From Gammaproteobacteria bacterium (GTDB taxonomy: Bacteria > Pseudomonadota > Gammaproteobacteria > Steroidobacterales > GCA-2729495): a stretch of DNA of 15,828 bases. The DNA lies in the NCBI GenBank assembly GCA_030429685.1, contig JAUIEY010000025.1, forward strand, positions 1 to 15,828, read 5' to 3'. Positions 1 to 7,616 of the stretch are shown here, in pieces; positions within the stretch are counted from its first letter, which is position 1; every line of letters starts with the position of its first letter. A program made the position numbers and the translations under genes. The notes beneath the pieces are model-generated. The model did no database searches. It worked only from the letters and a program-made list of their open reading frames with translations, and was not told the DNA's origin.

Positions 1-2
1 CC

Positions 3-554
3 GCCGGCAAACTGCAGACAGAGCTGACGGTATTTCACCAGGATTTGCGGGATGAGATAGACGGTTTCTTTTTTGACGGCGGCTCCGGAATGTTTACCGC
101 CGTTAATCGGTCGGGAAAAAGCCGTCGCAATGGCCTGGAGCTGGCGTCTACCTGGACGCCGAACCGACGATTTGCAGCCGGACTCAGTTACACCCTGCTC
201 AGTTCGACACAAAAAGACGGGACCGGCACTGCAATTCGTGAATACCGCACGCCGCGTCACAGTGGCGGAGTATGGGCCAATCTGAATTCTGCCGATGACA
301 GACTGCGCCTGACCGTAACCGCCGATTACGGTGGTTCGCGCACTGACCAGCATTTCGTCGCATTCCCGGCGCTGATTGAAAAACTCAATCACTACTGGCT
401 GGTGGGCATTACCGCGGAGGCCCGGCTCAGCGACAACCTCAGCGTTTTCCTGCGCGGCACCAATGCCTTTGATGAGGACTACGAAGAAGTATTTGCCTAC
501 AACACACCGGGCAGCCAGTTCTACGGCGGGTTCCGGGTGCAGTTCGGCGACTGA
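3..554 (+). CDS. TonB-dependent outer-membrane receptor, C-terminal part (BtuB-like), partial
   Basis: This is the 3' part of a gene that starts before the window; the frame is open from base 3 and gives about 183 residues. It shows the alternating polar/hydrophobic strands of a TonB-dependent beta-barrel: NGLELASTWTP, FAAGLSYTLL, LRLTVTADYGG and LSVFLRGTNAFDEDYEE. The closing segment (GTNAFDEDYEEVFAYNTPG, then FYGGFRVQFGD) is the NLFDxDYE...GYxTPGR-type ending seen in BtuB-like receptors. Such proteins import cobalamin, siderophores or other large ligands across the outer membrane using TonB energy. The substrate cannot be told because the plug domain and TonB box lie outside. The protein ends FGD rather than in a terminal aromatic residue, a small departure from the usual barrel signature. 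A strong hairpin follows, so this gene probably forms the end of its own transcript. The downstream TonB-like protein at 9322 could be its energiser, but that is inference. Confidence 0.85.
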   Translation, partial: AGKLQTELTVFHQDLRDEIDGFFFDGGSGMFTAVNRSGKSRRNGLELASTWTPNRRFAAGLSYTLLSSTQKDGTGTAIREYRTPRHSGGVWANLNSADDRLRLTVTADYGGSRTDQHFVAFPALIEKLNHYWLVGITAEARLSDNLSVFLRGTNAFDEDYEEVFAYNTPGSQFYGGFRVQFGD

Positions 555-565
555 TACCGCCAGCT

Positions 566-600
566 GGTCCGCAGGCGCCGGAAACCGGGGCCTGCGGACC
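566..600 (+). terminator. Strong hairpin after the TonB-dependent receptor
   Basis: GGTCCGCAGGC (566-576) pairs perfectly with GCCTGCGGACC (590-600). Inside it, after one G-G mismatch, CCGG AAA CCGG closes the stem. The hairpin starts 11 bp after the receptor stop codon. The following bases (CGATTCCTTTCC) are only moderately T-rich, so it may be an imperfect rho-independent terminator or a 3'-end-protecting stem. Confidence 0.6.
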
Positions 601-629
601 CGATTCCTTTCCATAACCCGCTCCGAAGC

Positions 630-643
630 GTGACCGGCGTCAC
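630..643. repeat. Short inverted repeat upstream of the tlpA-like gene
   Basis: GTGAC-CGGC-GTCAC forms 5-bp half-sites 4 bp apart in the 180-bp gap between the receptor hairpin and the tlpA-like gene. It could be an operator for the gene train that follows, but I see no convincing -35/-10 pair around it. A chance palindrome is possible. Confidence 0.2.
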
Positions 644-734
644 AGGAATAGGGCGGTATCCCTGCGACCATTACACAGTGCGCGAGACGGTCGGGCGGCC
701 GTAAACAGCGCGTTGTTGCTTGGGTGTGCGGGAA

Positions 735-1274
735 ATGAAGCCTCTGACAGACAAGTTGCGTCTGCATGCAGCGCTGCGGTGTGGCAGTCGCGTTGCTGCG
801 CTGACGATGTTGTTATTTGCGTTGCCCGTTAACGCCTCACCCGATGATTTAGTTGGCGCCGTCGCGCCTGATTTCGCCTTGCGCAGTGCCCGGCACGGCA
901 ACATTCGCATCAGCGAATTCCGCAGTCAGGTAGTCGTGCTGAGTTTCCGTTCCGACTGGTGCGGCAAATGCAACAACCTGCTGCCATTGTTAAATGAACT
1001 GCAAGCCCGGCATGCCGGAGCTGATATTCAGGTGCTGGCTGTTGATGTCGAAGGTGACCCGGAACACGCGCGCGAGCTGCTGGAAGAGCAGTCCATAGAT
1101 TTTCCCCTGTTGCTGGATGCCCGCCAGCAAGTCAGTCGTGACTACGACCTGGCTCGCCTGCCCGTGACACTGGTAATTGATCGCGCGGGCACGGTGCATT
1201 CGGTGCGTCAGGGCGCCAAGGCGGAAACCGCCCGACAACTGCAGGCGGACGTGGCGGCGCTGCTGGCCGAGTGA
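735..1274 (+). CDS. TlpA/ResA-like exported thioredoxin-fold protein
   Basis: A 179-aa protein with an N-terminal basic and hydrophobic stretch (about residues 8-34, ending VNAS) that looks like a signal peptide, so it should act in the periplasm. The AhpC/TSA-Redoxin layout is clear: APDFALRSARHGNIRISEFR (about 44-63), the strand VVVLSF, then the active site W75-C-G-K-C79, and the cis-proline region LPVTLVIDRAG. Members of this family reduce or oxidise specific disulfides, for example in cytochrome c maturation. The partner here is unknown. The frame is open from a TTG at 720, but ATG 735 is chosen because the signal peptide starts there. No strong ribosome-binding site precedes either start. 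The next gene begins 30 bp downstream on the same strand, so this is probably the first gene of the envelope operon. It has no membrane anchor beyond the signal peptide. Confidence 0.85.
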   Translation: MKPLTDKLRLHAALRCGSRVAALTMLLFALPVNASPDDLVGAVAPDFALRSARHGNIRISEFRSQVVVLSFRSDWCGKCNNLLPLLNELQARHAGADIQVLAVDVEGDPEHARELLEEQSIDFPLLLDARQQVSRDYDLARLPVTLVIDRAGTVHSVRQGAKAETARQLQADVAALLAE

Positions 1275-1304
1275 AACGATGAATATTCCAAAGGTGACAT
1301 AGAC

Positions 1305-1847
1305 ATGTTCAGGCAAATCCCACGCGTCGTCATCGGCGTACTAGTAGTCGCCCTGGCAGGGCCAATTGCGGCCAGCGAGCCGCTCGCGGCAGCAGGCGGC
1401 ATGGCGGCACTTGATCAGCAAACCCAGTCGCTGAAAAAGGCCGTGCTCGAGCTCAATCGCGAACTGTTCGTGCTTGAGGAAGAGCTGCTGTACCCCGCTA
1501 ATACCCAGGTGTCGGTTTTTGTGTCCATGGATGTGGGGGAATACTTTGCCCTCGATTCCATTGAGCTGACTCTGAATGGCAAGGACGTCAGCAATTACCT
1601 GTACACCGAACGCGAAGTCAAAGCCTTGCATCGCGGCGGTGTGCACCAGATTTTTCAGGGCAATCTCAAAGTCGGCGAGCACGAGCTGGTTGCCGTATTC
1701 ACGGGCGAAGGCCCGCATGAACGGGATTATCGTCGCGGGGCGACGCTGACGTTTGACAAGGCCATCGGCGCCAAATTTGTCGAGCTGCGCATATCTGACC
1801 GCGCCAGCAAGCTGCAGCCCGAGTTTGTTGTCCGCGAATGGGAATAG
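1305..1847 (+). CDS. Exported coiled-coil protein of unknown function, motor-cluster associated
   Basis: A 180-aa protein preceded by an AGGTGA Shine-Dalgarno. Residues 1-23 form a signal peptide (hydrophobic VVIGVLVVALAGPIA, then AASE). A short amphipathic coiled-coil-like helix follows (about 34-62, LDQQTQSLKKAVLELNRELF). The rest is a predicted beta-rich domain with strands VSVFVSMDVGEYFALDSIELTLNG and GEHELVAVFTGEGPHERDYRRGATLTF. No catalytic motif is visible. I recall similar proteins next to TPR and ExbBD genes in other gammaproteobacteria, where they are uncharacterised and sometimes misnamed as AraC-type regulators. The signal peptide and lack of a helix-turn-helix argue against a regulator here. 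It sits between the tlpA-like gene and the first TPR gene, 10 bp before the latter. Role inferred: a periplasmic accessory of the machine. Confidence 0.75.
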   Translation: MFRQIPRVVIGVLVVALAGPIAASEPLAAAGGMAALDQQTQSLKKAVLELNRELFVLEEELLYPANTQVSVFVSMDVGEYFALDSIELTLNGKDVSNYLYTEREVKALHRGGVHQIFQGNLKVGEHELVAVFTGEGPHERDYRRGATLTFDKAIGAKFVELRISDRASKLQPEFVVREWE

Positions 1848-1849
1848 GA
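1846..1849 (+). promoter_or_regulatory. Ribosome-binding site that fixes a GTG start
   Basis: AGGA overlaps the TAG stop of the preceding gene and lies 8 bp before GTG 1858. It supports that GTG over the longer open frame from 1753, whose first 35 codons would overlap the previous gene and lack a signal peptide. Confidence 0.6.
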
Positions 1850-1857
1850 CTTACCGG

Positions 1858-3726
1858 GTGATTGTCACGCTTTTACAAACGGCTCTGCGGACGGCTGCCG
1901 CGGCAGCAGTTTTGCTGTGTTACGCGGGTCCGGCTGCTGCTGCCGCTCAGGACGGCACGGTGGTGCGCGACCCGCACTATGGTGAAGTGCTGTTTCACTT
2001 TTTCCAGCAGGAGCATTTCACCGCACTGTCACACTTGGTTACTGCGCAATCGCAACAGCGCGTTGATCACCATGCCTACGATGCTGAATTGCTGCGTGGT
2101 GGTTTGCTGCTTTCGTGGGGTCAGCATGTCGAAGCCGGTAAAGTTTTCGAAAATCTGCTGGCAGTGACGGACGATCCGGCCGTGCGCAACCGCGCCTGGT
2201 TCTATCTCGGCAAGGTGCGCTATCAGCGCGGTTACCTCACCGCAGCAGAGCAGGCGCTGGAAAGCATATCCGCGGCATTACCCACGGAACTGGAAGCCGA
2301 ACGCTTTGATCTGCTGGCGCGCCTGTACATGGACCAGGGCCGCTTTGCCGATGCCGTGCAGTTGCTGGAGGCCTTCAGCGGGACCGAGGACTGGGCGGCA
2401 TTTGCCAGCTACAACACAGGTGTTGCGCTGGTCAGGCTGGGTGAACTGCAGCTGGGCGCCCGCTTACTGGACCGTATCGGCACCATGCTCGCTCCGACTG
2501 AAGAGTTGCGCGCGTTGCGTGACCGCGCCAATGTTGCGCTCGGTTTCGCCTACCTGCAGGCCGAACTGGAGGGCGATGCCAAACCGGTATTGCAGCGCGT
2601 GCGCCTGAACGGACCGTTCTCGGCCAAGGCGCTGCTTGGTGCCGGCTGGGCCTGGTCGGCGGAACAGAATTATCAGGCCGCCCTGGCAGCGTGGCTGGAG
2701 CTTGGCAGCCGGGATCTGCTGGACAGTGCGGTGCAGGAATCACTGCTCGCTATTCCCTATGCGTTTGCCCAACTGGGCGCCGAACCGCAGGCCGCGGACC
2801 ACTATGCGCGCGCTCTCGATATTTACGCGGTCGAATTGAACCGTCTCGACAGCGCCATCGTTGATGCCGATGAAGGCCGCCTGATCAACAGCCTGCTGAC
2901 CGATGACGAGTCGCAGGTCGAAGGCTGGTACTGGCAGCTCGCCAAACTGCCTGATGATGAACGTTCGCGTTACCTGTTTTTTACCATTGCTGATCATCGC
3001 TTCCATGAAGCGCTGAAAAGTTATCGTGATCTGGTGCAGCTCGACCGGCACCTGGGCAACTGGAGCGACAAGCTCGATGCCTATCGTGACATGCTGGCTA
3101 CCCGCGAGATCGCCTATGCCGAGCGGTTGCCGGAACTCCAGGCGCGCATGACGGAATTCGATCAGGCTGCCCTGCGCGGTTCCTATGCGGCAATTGTTGC
3201 GCGCACCCGTCAGGCTGCACAGGAACGTGACATTGTGGCGCTGGCAACCGCGGATGAACTGGACGCATGGCAGCGACTGGTCGCGCTGGAGAGTAATCCG
3301 GCGCTGGCGCGTGCCGAACACGCCGAGCAGGCCCACAAGCACCGTGTGCTCAAAGGCCTGCTGCAATGGAACATGGATCGCGACTACAAGCTGCGCCTGT
3401 GGCAGCAGCAACAGCGCAATGCGCAACTGGCGCAATTGCTGGCCCAGACGGATGCGAGCTTCGCCTCGGTGAATAGCGCAACGACGTCGCTGGACGGAAC
3501 CGTCGACAGCTTTGCCGCCCGCATTCAGCGACTGCAGGGACGGCTCGACAGCAGTCGTGCCCGGCTCGCAGTCGCCATGCGTGACTACGAAGACTATCTG
3601 AATGAGCTTGCCCTTGGTGAGCTCAACGGCCAGAAGCAGCGGCTGCTGACATATCGCGCCCAGGCGCGGTTCGCGCTGGCATCCATCTACGATCGTCTGG
3701 CCGCCATGAACAGTGAGGGCCAATAG
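1858..3726 (+). CDS. Large exported TPR protein with C-terminal coiled coil
   Basis: A 622-aa protein from GTG 1858, the start chosen because it gives a clean signal peptide (LLQTALRTAAAAAVLLCYAG, then AAAAAQDG) and has a Shine-Dalgarno. From about residue 38 to 330 the sequence is a run of degenerate TPR helices, for example RNRAWFYLGKVRYQRGYLTA, DLLARLYMDQGRFADAVQLL and LGAGWAWSAEQNYQAALAAW. The middle is helical without recognised motifs. The last 120 residues are rich in Gln, Ala and Leu and look like a coiled coil (RNAQLAQLLAQTDASF, FAARIQRLQGRLDSSRARLA). TPR arrays are protein-binding scaffolds, so a periplasmic scaffold for the motor downstream is the simplest reading. It is separated by one base from the next TPR gene, so the two are surely co-translated. 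No enzyme signature is present. The function is unknown. Confidence 0.85.
   Translation: MIVTLLQTALRTAAAAAVLLCYAGPAAAAAQDGTVVRDPHYGEVLFHFFQQEHFTALSHLVTAQSQQRVDHHAYDAELLRGGLLLSWGQHVEAGKVFENLLAVTDDPAVRNRAWFYLGKVRYQRGYLTAAEQALESISAALPTELEAERFDLLARLYMDQGRFADAVQLLEAFSGTEDWAAFASYNTGVALVRLGELQLGARLLDRIGTMLAPTEELRALRDRANVALGFAYLQAELEGDAKPVLQRVRLNGPFSAKALLGAGWAWSAEQNYQAALAAWLELGSRDLLDSAVQESLLAIPYAFAQLGAEPQAADHYARALDIYAVELNRLDSAIVDADEGRLINSLLTDDESQVEGWYWQLAKLPDDERSRYLFFTIADHRFHEALKSYRDLVQLDRHLGNWSDKLDAYRDMLATREIAYAERLPELQARMTEFDQAALRGSYAAIVARTRQAAQERDIVALATADELDAWQRLVALESNPALARAEHAEQAHKHRVLKGLLQWNMDRDYKLRLWQQQQRNAQLAQLLAQTDASFASVNSATTSLDGTVDSFAARIQRLQGRLDSSRARLAVAMRDYEDYLNELALGELNGQKQRLLTYRAQARFALASIYDRLAAMNSEGQ
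3715..3719 (+). promoter_or_regulatory. Ribosome-binding site for the 943-aa TPR gene
   Basis: GAGGG inside the last codons of the preceding gene lies 8 bp before ATG 3728. This favours ATG 3728 over the GTG at 3713, which would overlap its own Shine-Dalgarno. Confidence 0.6.
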
Positions 3727-3727
3727 C

Positions 3728-6559
3728 ATGGCCGCGTCAGTGTTCATCAAACTCGCCATGGTGGGCTGGCTGAATCCGTTCGCCGGCGGCGCTGGCGACC
3801 GGCTCAGCGATGTCGAAACCATTGAGTCACTGCAGGAACGCGCAGTAATAATCCCGGACGCGACGCCGCTGGAGGTCGACAACCGCACCGTGCTCGAGCA
3901 ATACCGGCGTTACCTGGAATTACCGGAAGGCGACCCGGAGACCCGCCTTGAGGCGATGCGCCGGCTCGGTGACCTGAACCTCGAAGCAGGCGAGGCCGCC
4001 AACATTGATGACCCGGCTTACGCAGCAGCGATGGCCTTTCACGAGGATGCCATCCGCCTTTACGAACAACTGCTCGACAAATATGAGGGCTATGGCAAGG
4101 CCGACCGCGTGATGTATCAGCTGGCGCGGGCCTATGAAAGCGCCGGCCGGCCGGAAGATGCGCTGCCGGTGCTGGATCGGCTGGTGGCGGAATATCCGCA
4201 GAGCAGTTACCTCGACGAAGCGGAATTTCGTCGCGGCGAAATGCTGTTTGCCCGCAAGCAGTATTACGAAGCCGGCGAAGCCTTTGCTGCGGTACTGCGT
4301 TTCGAAAATGCTTCCGCGTACTACCAGCAGTCGCTGTACAAATATGGCTGGACACAGTTCAAGCAGGCCGAGTATGACGCCGGCATCAATGCGTTTCTGG
4401 ATCTGCTGAATCTGCGGCTTGCGGCGGCTGCCGTGCAGCAGGGGCCGGATGCTTCTGAACTGACGCTGACCGACAAGCTGAGTCGTCCGGAGCGCGAATT
4501 GCTTGACGATACGCTCAGGGTGCTGAGCCTGAGTTTTTCCTATCTGGACGGCCCCGACACGATTGATGCGTACCTGACGGCGCGGCAGCGCGGCGATTCC
4601 GCCTGGCTGCTCTACAACAGCCTGGGTGACCTGTATCTGGACAAAGAGCGCTACCTCGATGCCGCGGCTACCTATGAGGGCTTCGTCAAGCGCGAACCCT
4701 TCCATGTGCAGGCGCCGGCCATTTCCACGCGCGCCATTGCTGCCTATCGTGCCGGACGCTTTCCGAGCCTGGTTCTGAGCGCCAAAGAAGATTTTGTCAA
4801 TGCCTACGGGCTGGATCGTGACTACTGGTCGTTTCATCAACCGACCGAACGCAGCGAAGTGATTACGGCGCTGAAACAAAATCTCAGCGATCTTGCGCAG
4901 CACGATCATGCGGAAGCGCAGAAGACCAGCAAACCGGCGGCCTATGCGCGGGCAGCGGGCTGGTACAAACGGTTTCTCGACTACTTCCCTGACGATCCCG
5001 ATTCCGCGCAACGCAGTTTCCTGTTGGGCGAGATCCTGACTGAGTCGCGGCAGTTTGCCGATGCCAACTACTATTACCTGCGTGCGGCATATCACTATCC
5101 CGGTTATGCACGCTCGGCCGAAGCGGGTTATGCGGCGCTACTGGCCTCCCGCGAACATCTGGCCACCCTGCAGGGCACTGAATATGAGGCCTGGCAAGCC
5201 CGCCAGCTCAGCGAATCGCTGCGTTTTGCCACTGCCTTTCCGCAGCATGAACAGGCCGGCCCGGTGCTGACCAAAGCCGCCGAGAACTACTTTGCGGCGG
5301 CTGAATTCGATGCGGCGGCCGTGGTAGCCGGCGAATTGCTCCGCCGTGAGCAGGTCCGGGATCCGGAGCTGCGTCGTGTTGCATGGACGGTTGCCGCCCA
5401 CAGTCTGTTTGATCTGCAGCATTTCGCCCGCGCCGAACGAGCCTATGGTGAGTTGCGGACGCTGGGTGGCAACAAGGAGCTTAGCGGCGCCGCACTGGAT
5501 GATCGCATCGCTGCTGCCATCTACCGGCAGGCGGAAACAGCCCAGGCCGGTGGTGATGTGAGCGGCGCTGTCGCCGGTTACCTGCGTATCGAGAGCGCGG
5601 CGCCGTTGTCGGATATTAAGGGCAACGCCGTGTTTGATGCAGCCACTTTGCTAATCAACAGCGAGCAATGGGAACAGGCCATTGATGTACTGAGTCACTA
5701 CCGGGCCGGATACAAGGATCCGCAGCGCAACGACGAGGTAACGCAGAAGCTGGCGGTTGCATACCAGCAGGCGGGTCGCGCCCGGGAGTCGGCACGCGAA
5801 TACGAGGCCATTGCCACCATGGCGTCGGCGGATGGTGAACTGCACCGGGAAGCGCTCTGGAGCGCAGCGGAATTGTATGAGAAATCAACTGACCTCGCTG
5901 CTGCCAGACGTGTCTGGAAGGATTTTGTGGCGCGCTTCCCGCAACCGCTGGCGGAATCCATGGAAGTGCGGCTGCGGCTGGCCGACCTGGCGCGCGAAGC
6001 CGGTGATCTGCGGGATCGCAGCGACTGGCTGCAGAATATTATTGATGCAGATGCCCAGGCCGGCAGCCAGCGCAGCGAACGCACCCGGACGCTGGCAGCG
6101 CGCGCCACGCTGGAACTGGCTGAACCGGCGCGACTGGCCTTTGTGGCGGTGGAGCTCAAGGCGCCGCTGACAGACAGCCTCAAGCTGAAGAAAAAGCGCA
6201 TGGAGGCGGCGCTGCAAGCCTACGATGCCGCCGCCGCATACGGTGTGGCTGACGTAACCACCGAATCCACCTACCGCATTGCCGAGCTGTATCAGCTGCT
6301 GGGGAGCAGTCTGATGGACTCCGAACGGCCGCCCGACCTGAACGAAGATGAACTCGAACAGTACGAGATTCTGCTCGAGGAGCAGGCCTTCCCGTTTGAA
6401 GAGAAGGCCATAGAGCTGTTCACGCTGAACGCCGCACGATCCGTCGAAGGTGTATACGACGACTGGGTGGCCCGCAGTTTTGCGCGACTGGCGGAATTAA
6501 TGCCGGCGCGCTTCGCCAAATACGAAAAGGCAGAAGAGCATGTTGCGACCCTTTTATAA
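3728..6559 (+). CDS. Very large TPR repeat protein (943 aa), probably periplasmic
   Basis: A 943-aa protein that is TPR-like over almost its whole length. Clear repeat helices include ADRVMYQLARAYESAGRPED, LDEAEFRRGEMLFARKQYYE, LLYNSLGDLYLDKERYLDAA, AQRSFLLGEILTESRQFADA and VTQKLAVAYQQAGRARESAR, several in the YbgF/BamD-like 'YPxSxYxxEAxFRxGE' style typical of envelope proteins. The N-terminus has a short hydrophobic stretch (VFIKLAMVGWLNPF) that could be a signal sequence, but it is weak. No lipobox or catalytic motif is seen. The gene starts one base after the previous TPR gene and its last 20 bp overlap the TPR lipoprotein gene. The three TPR proteins therefore form a translationally coupled trio and probably one complex. 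The likely role is a scaffold across the periplasm that binds the ExbBD/TonB-like motor. Comparable large TPR proteins occur in the Myxococcus Glt system; homology is not shown here. Confidence 0.85.
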   Translation: MAASVFIKLAMVGWLNPFAGGAGDRLSDVETIESLQERAVIIPDATPLEVDNRTVLEQYRRYLELPEGDPETRLEAMRRLGDLNLEAGEAANIDDPAYAAAMAFHEDAIRLYEQLLDKYEGYGKADRVMYQLARAYESAGRPEDALPVLDRLVAEYPQSSYLDEAEFRRGEMLFARKQYYEAGEAFAAVLRFENASAYYQQSLYKYGWTQFKQAEYDAGINAFLDLLNLRLAAAAVQQGPDASELTLTDKLSRPERELLDDTLRVLSLSFSYLDGPDTIDAYLTARQRGDSAWLLYNSLGDLYLDKERYLDAAATYEGFVKREPFHVQAPAISTRAIAAYRAGRFPSLVLSAKEDFVNAYGLDRDYWSFHQPTERSEVITALKQNLSDLAQHDHAEAQKTSKPAAYARAAGWYKRFLDYFPDDPDSAQRSFLLGEILTESRQFADANYYYLRAAYHYPGYARSAEAGYAALLASREHLATLQGTEYEAWQARQLSESLRFATAFPQHEQAGPVLTKAAENYFAAAEFDAAAVVAGELLRREQVRDPELRRVAWTVAAHSLFDLQHFARAERAYGELRTLGGNKELSGAALDDRIAAAIYRQAETAQAGGDVSGAVAGYLRIESAAPLSDIKGNAVFDAATLLINSEQWEQAIDVLSHYRAGYKDPQRNDEVTQKLAVAYQQAGRARESAREYEAIATMASADGELHREALWSAAELYEKSTDLAAARRVWKDFVARFPQPLAESMEVRLRLADLAREAGDLRDRSDWLQNIIDADAQAGSQRSERTRTLAARATLELAEPARLAFVAVELKAPLTDSLKLKKKRMEAALQAYDAAAAYGVADVTTESTYRIAELYQLLGSSLMDSERPPDLNEDELEQYEILLEEQAFPFEEKAIELFTLNAARSVEGVYDDWVARSFARLAELMPARFAKYEKAEEHVATLL

Positions 6560-7196
6560 GAAGCTGACAGTCTTGTGTGTACTGTTGCCCGCGATGCTCG
6601 GCGGCTGTTCGGTGGGTTCGCTGATGCAGGCCGCCAACAGCGCTGCCGATACGCCGCGGGTTCAGGCCCCGGCGCGCGCCCAGCGCGACTATCGCAAGGC
6701 CGTCAGTGCATTGCAGGCCGGCAACTATGAGCAGGCAGAGGCTGCATTGCAGAGCTTTGTTACCGAGTATCCGGGCTACGCCAATGCCTACGTCAATCTG
6801 GCCATTGTGGTGGCACAGCGCGGTGACAACGAGGCCGCTGTTCGCTTGTTGCAGCATGCCATCGAAGTCGATGCCGGCAATGTCTATGCGCTCAACCGTC
6901 TGGGACTGATCAGGCGGCAACAGGGTGAATTCGCGGCCGCCGAGCAGGCCTGGCTGGAAGCCACTCGGGTAAACCCGGATTACCCCAATGCCTGGTACAA
7001 CCTCGGCGTGCTGTATGACCTGTACCTGCAGGATCTCGATGCAGCAGTAAACCATTACCAGCGCTATCACGATCTGGCGGCAGCCGCGGATTTTGCCACC
7101 GAGACGGAAACCGCCGGCGTGCAGCGCTGGATAGCCGATTTGCAACGCCGCATTGGCGACGCGCCGAAAACGGCCAATGCCACGGAGACTTTGTGA
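6540..7196 (+). CDS. TPR lipoprotein
   Basis: A 218-aa protein with a lipoprotein signal: basic start (RPFYKK), hydrophobic core (LTVLCVLLPAM) and lipobox L20-G-G-C23. Ser follows the Cys, not Asp, so the outer membrane is its expected home. Residues 48-185 hold about four good TPRs: YRKAVSALQAGNYEQAEAAL, ANAYVNLAIVVAQRGDNEAA, VYALNRLGLIRRQQGEFAAA and NAWYNLGVLYDLYLQDLDAA. It overlaps the upstream TPR gene by 20 bp and the downstream gene by one base, showing tight translational coupling. It would give the cluster an outer-membrane anchor point, comparable to PilF/Tgl-like pilotins or Glt lipoproteins in general design. The assembly partner is not known. The start ATG 6540 is fixed by the lipoprotein signal. 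Confidence 0.88.
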   Translation: MLRPFYKKLTVLCVLLPAMLGGCSVGSLMQAANSAADTPRVQAPARAQRDYRKAVSALQAGNYEQAEAALQSFVTEYPGYANAYVNLAIVVAQRGDNEAAVRLLQHAIEVDAGNVYALNRLGLIRRQQGEFAAAEQAWLEATRVNPDYPNAWYNLGVLYDLYLQDLDAAVNHYQRYHDLAAAADFATETETAGVQRWIADLQRRIGDAPKTANATETL

Positions 7197-7528
7197 TGAA
7201 AAAGCTGACGGCCATCGCAGCATTTGCCCTGCTGCAGAGCTTAAATGGGGTGGTAATGGCGGCAGAACCGGCCCCGGATGCGCAGACAGAACGCAAGGCC
7301 GCGGGCCAGCTTGACCGCCTGCAGCTCGATGCAACGGCCATTACCGGCAACCAGGAGTTGCCGCGGGTGATGTACATCGTGCCCTGGCAGGAATCGGGCA
7401 TCGGCGAGTTGTCCGGCAAGCCGGTTAACAGCCTGCTCGATGAGGTACTGGCGCCGATAGACAGGGAAGTTTTTCAGCGGGAAGTGCGTTATTTCGATCA
7501 GCTGTACGGAAATGGGGCTGGTGAATAA
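7196..7528 (+). CDS. Small exported protein of unknown function
   Basis: A 110-aa protein. ATG 7196 is preferred over GTG 7193 because GGAG at 7184-7187 lies 8 bp upstream; it overlaps the previous stop by one base (TGATG). Residues 1-23 form a signal peptide (KKLTAIAAFALLQSLNGVVM, then AAE). The mature part is short and acidic with the phrase ELPRVMYIVPWQESGIGELS followed by PVNSLLDEVLAPIDREVFQR. No known domain or cysteine is present. It is the last gene before the 88-bp gap that separates the envelope half from the motor half of the cluster. I do not recognise a functional family. Its position suggests an accessory of the TPR/motor complex. Confidence 0.75.
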   Translation: MKKLTAIAAFALLQSLNGVVMAAEPAPDAQTERKAAGQLDRLQLDATAITGNQELPRVMYIVPWQESGIGELSGKPVNSLLDEVLAPIDREVFQREVRYFDQLYGNGAGE

Positions 7529-7616
7529 TTTCTGGTGCCGACCAGCACAGCTTGTGCAAAACGGAAAGTGAAACGTTTTTTATTGGGTTAGTTGTTTTTG
7601 TCAGGAGGCGAGAGCC
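7529..7616 (+). promoter_or_regulatory. 88-bp gap with two back-to-back hairpins before the motor genes
   Basis: This is the longest gap inside the cluster. CTGGT-GCCG-ACCAG (7532-7545) is a perfect 5-bp stem with a tetraloop, followed at once by GCACA-GCT-TGTGC (7545-7557). A T-rich stretch follows (around 7575-7600), then AGGAGG at 7603-7608, 8 bp before the exbB-like start. This could be an RNA-processing or partial-termination point giving the motor genes their own expression level. A separate promoter is possible, but no good -35/-10 pair is seen. Confidence 0.35.

Noticed and set aside
1753..1857. Longer N-terminus for the 622-aa TPR protein
   Set aside because: It would overlap the previous gene by about 95 bp and bury the signal peptide; GTG 1858 has AGGA at the right distance.
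2740..3888. Long open frame of 382 codons on the minus strand
   Set aside because: It lies wholly opposite the TPR genes, whose frames have signal peptides, ribosome-binding sites and TPR motifs; the minus-strand translation shows no domain and reflects GC-rich codon bias.
3920..5095. Open frame of 391 codons on the minus strand
   Set aside because: Antisense to the 943-aa TPR gene, with no recognisable motif and no ribosome-binding site or operon context.
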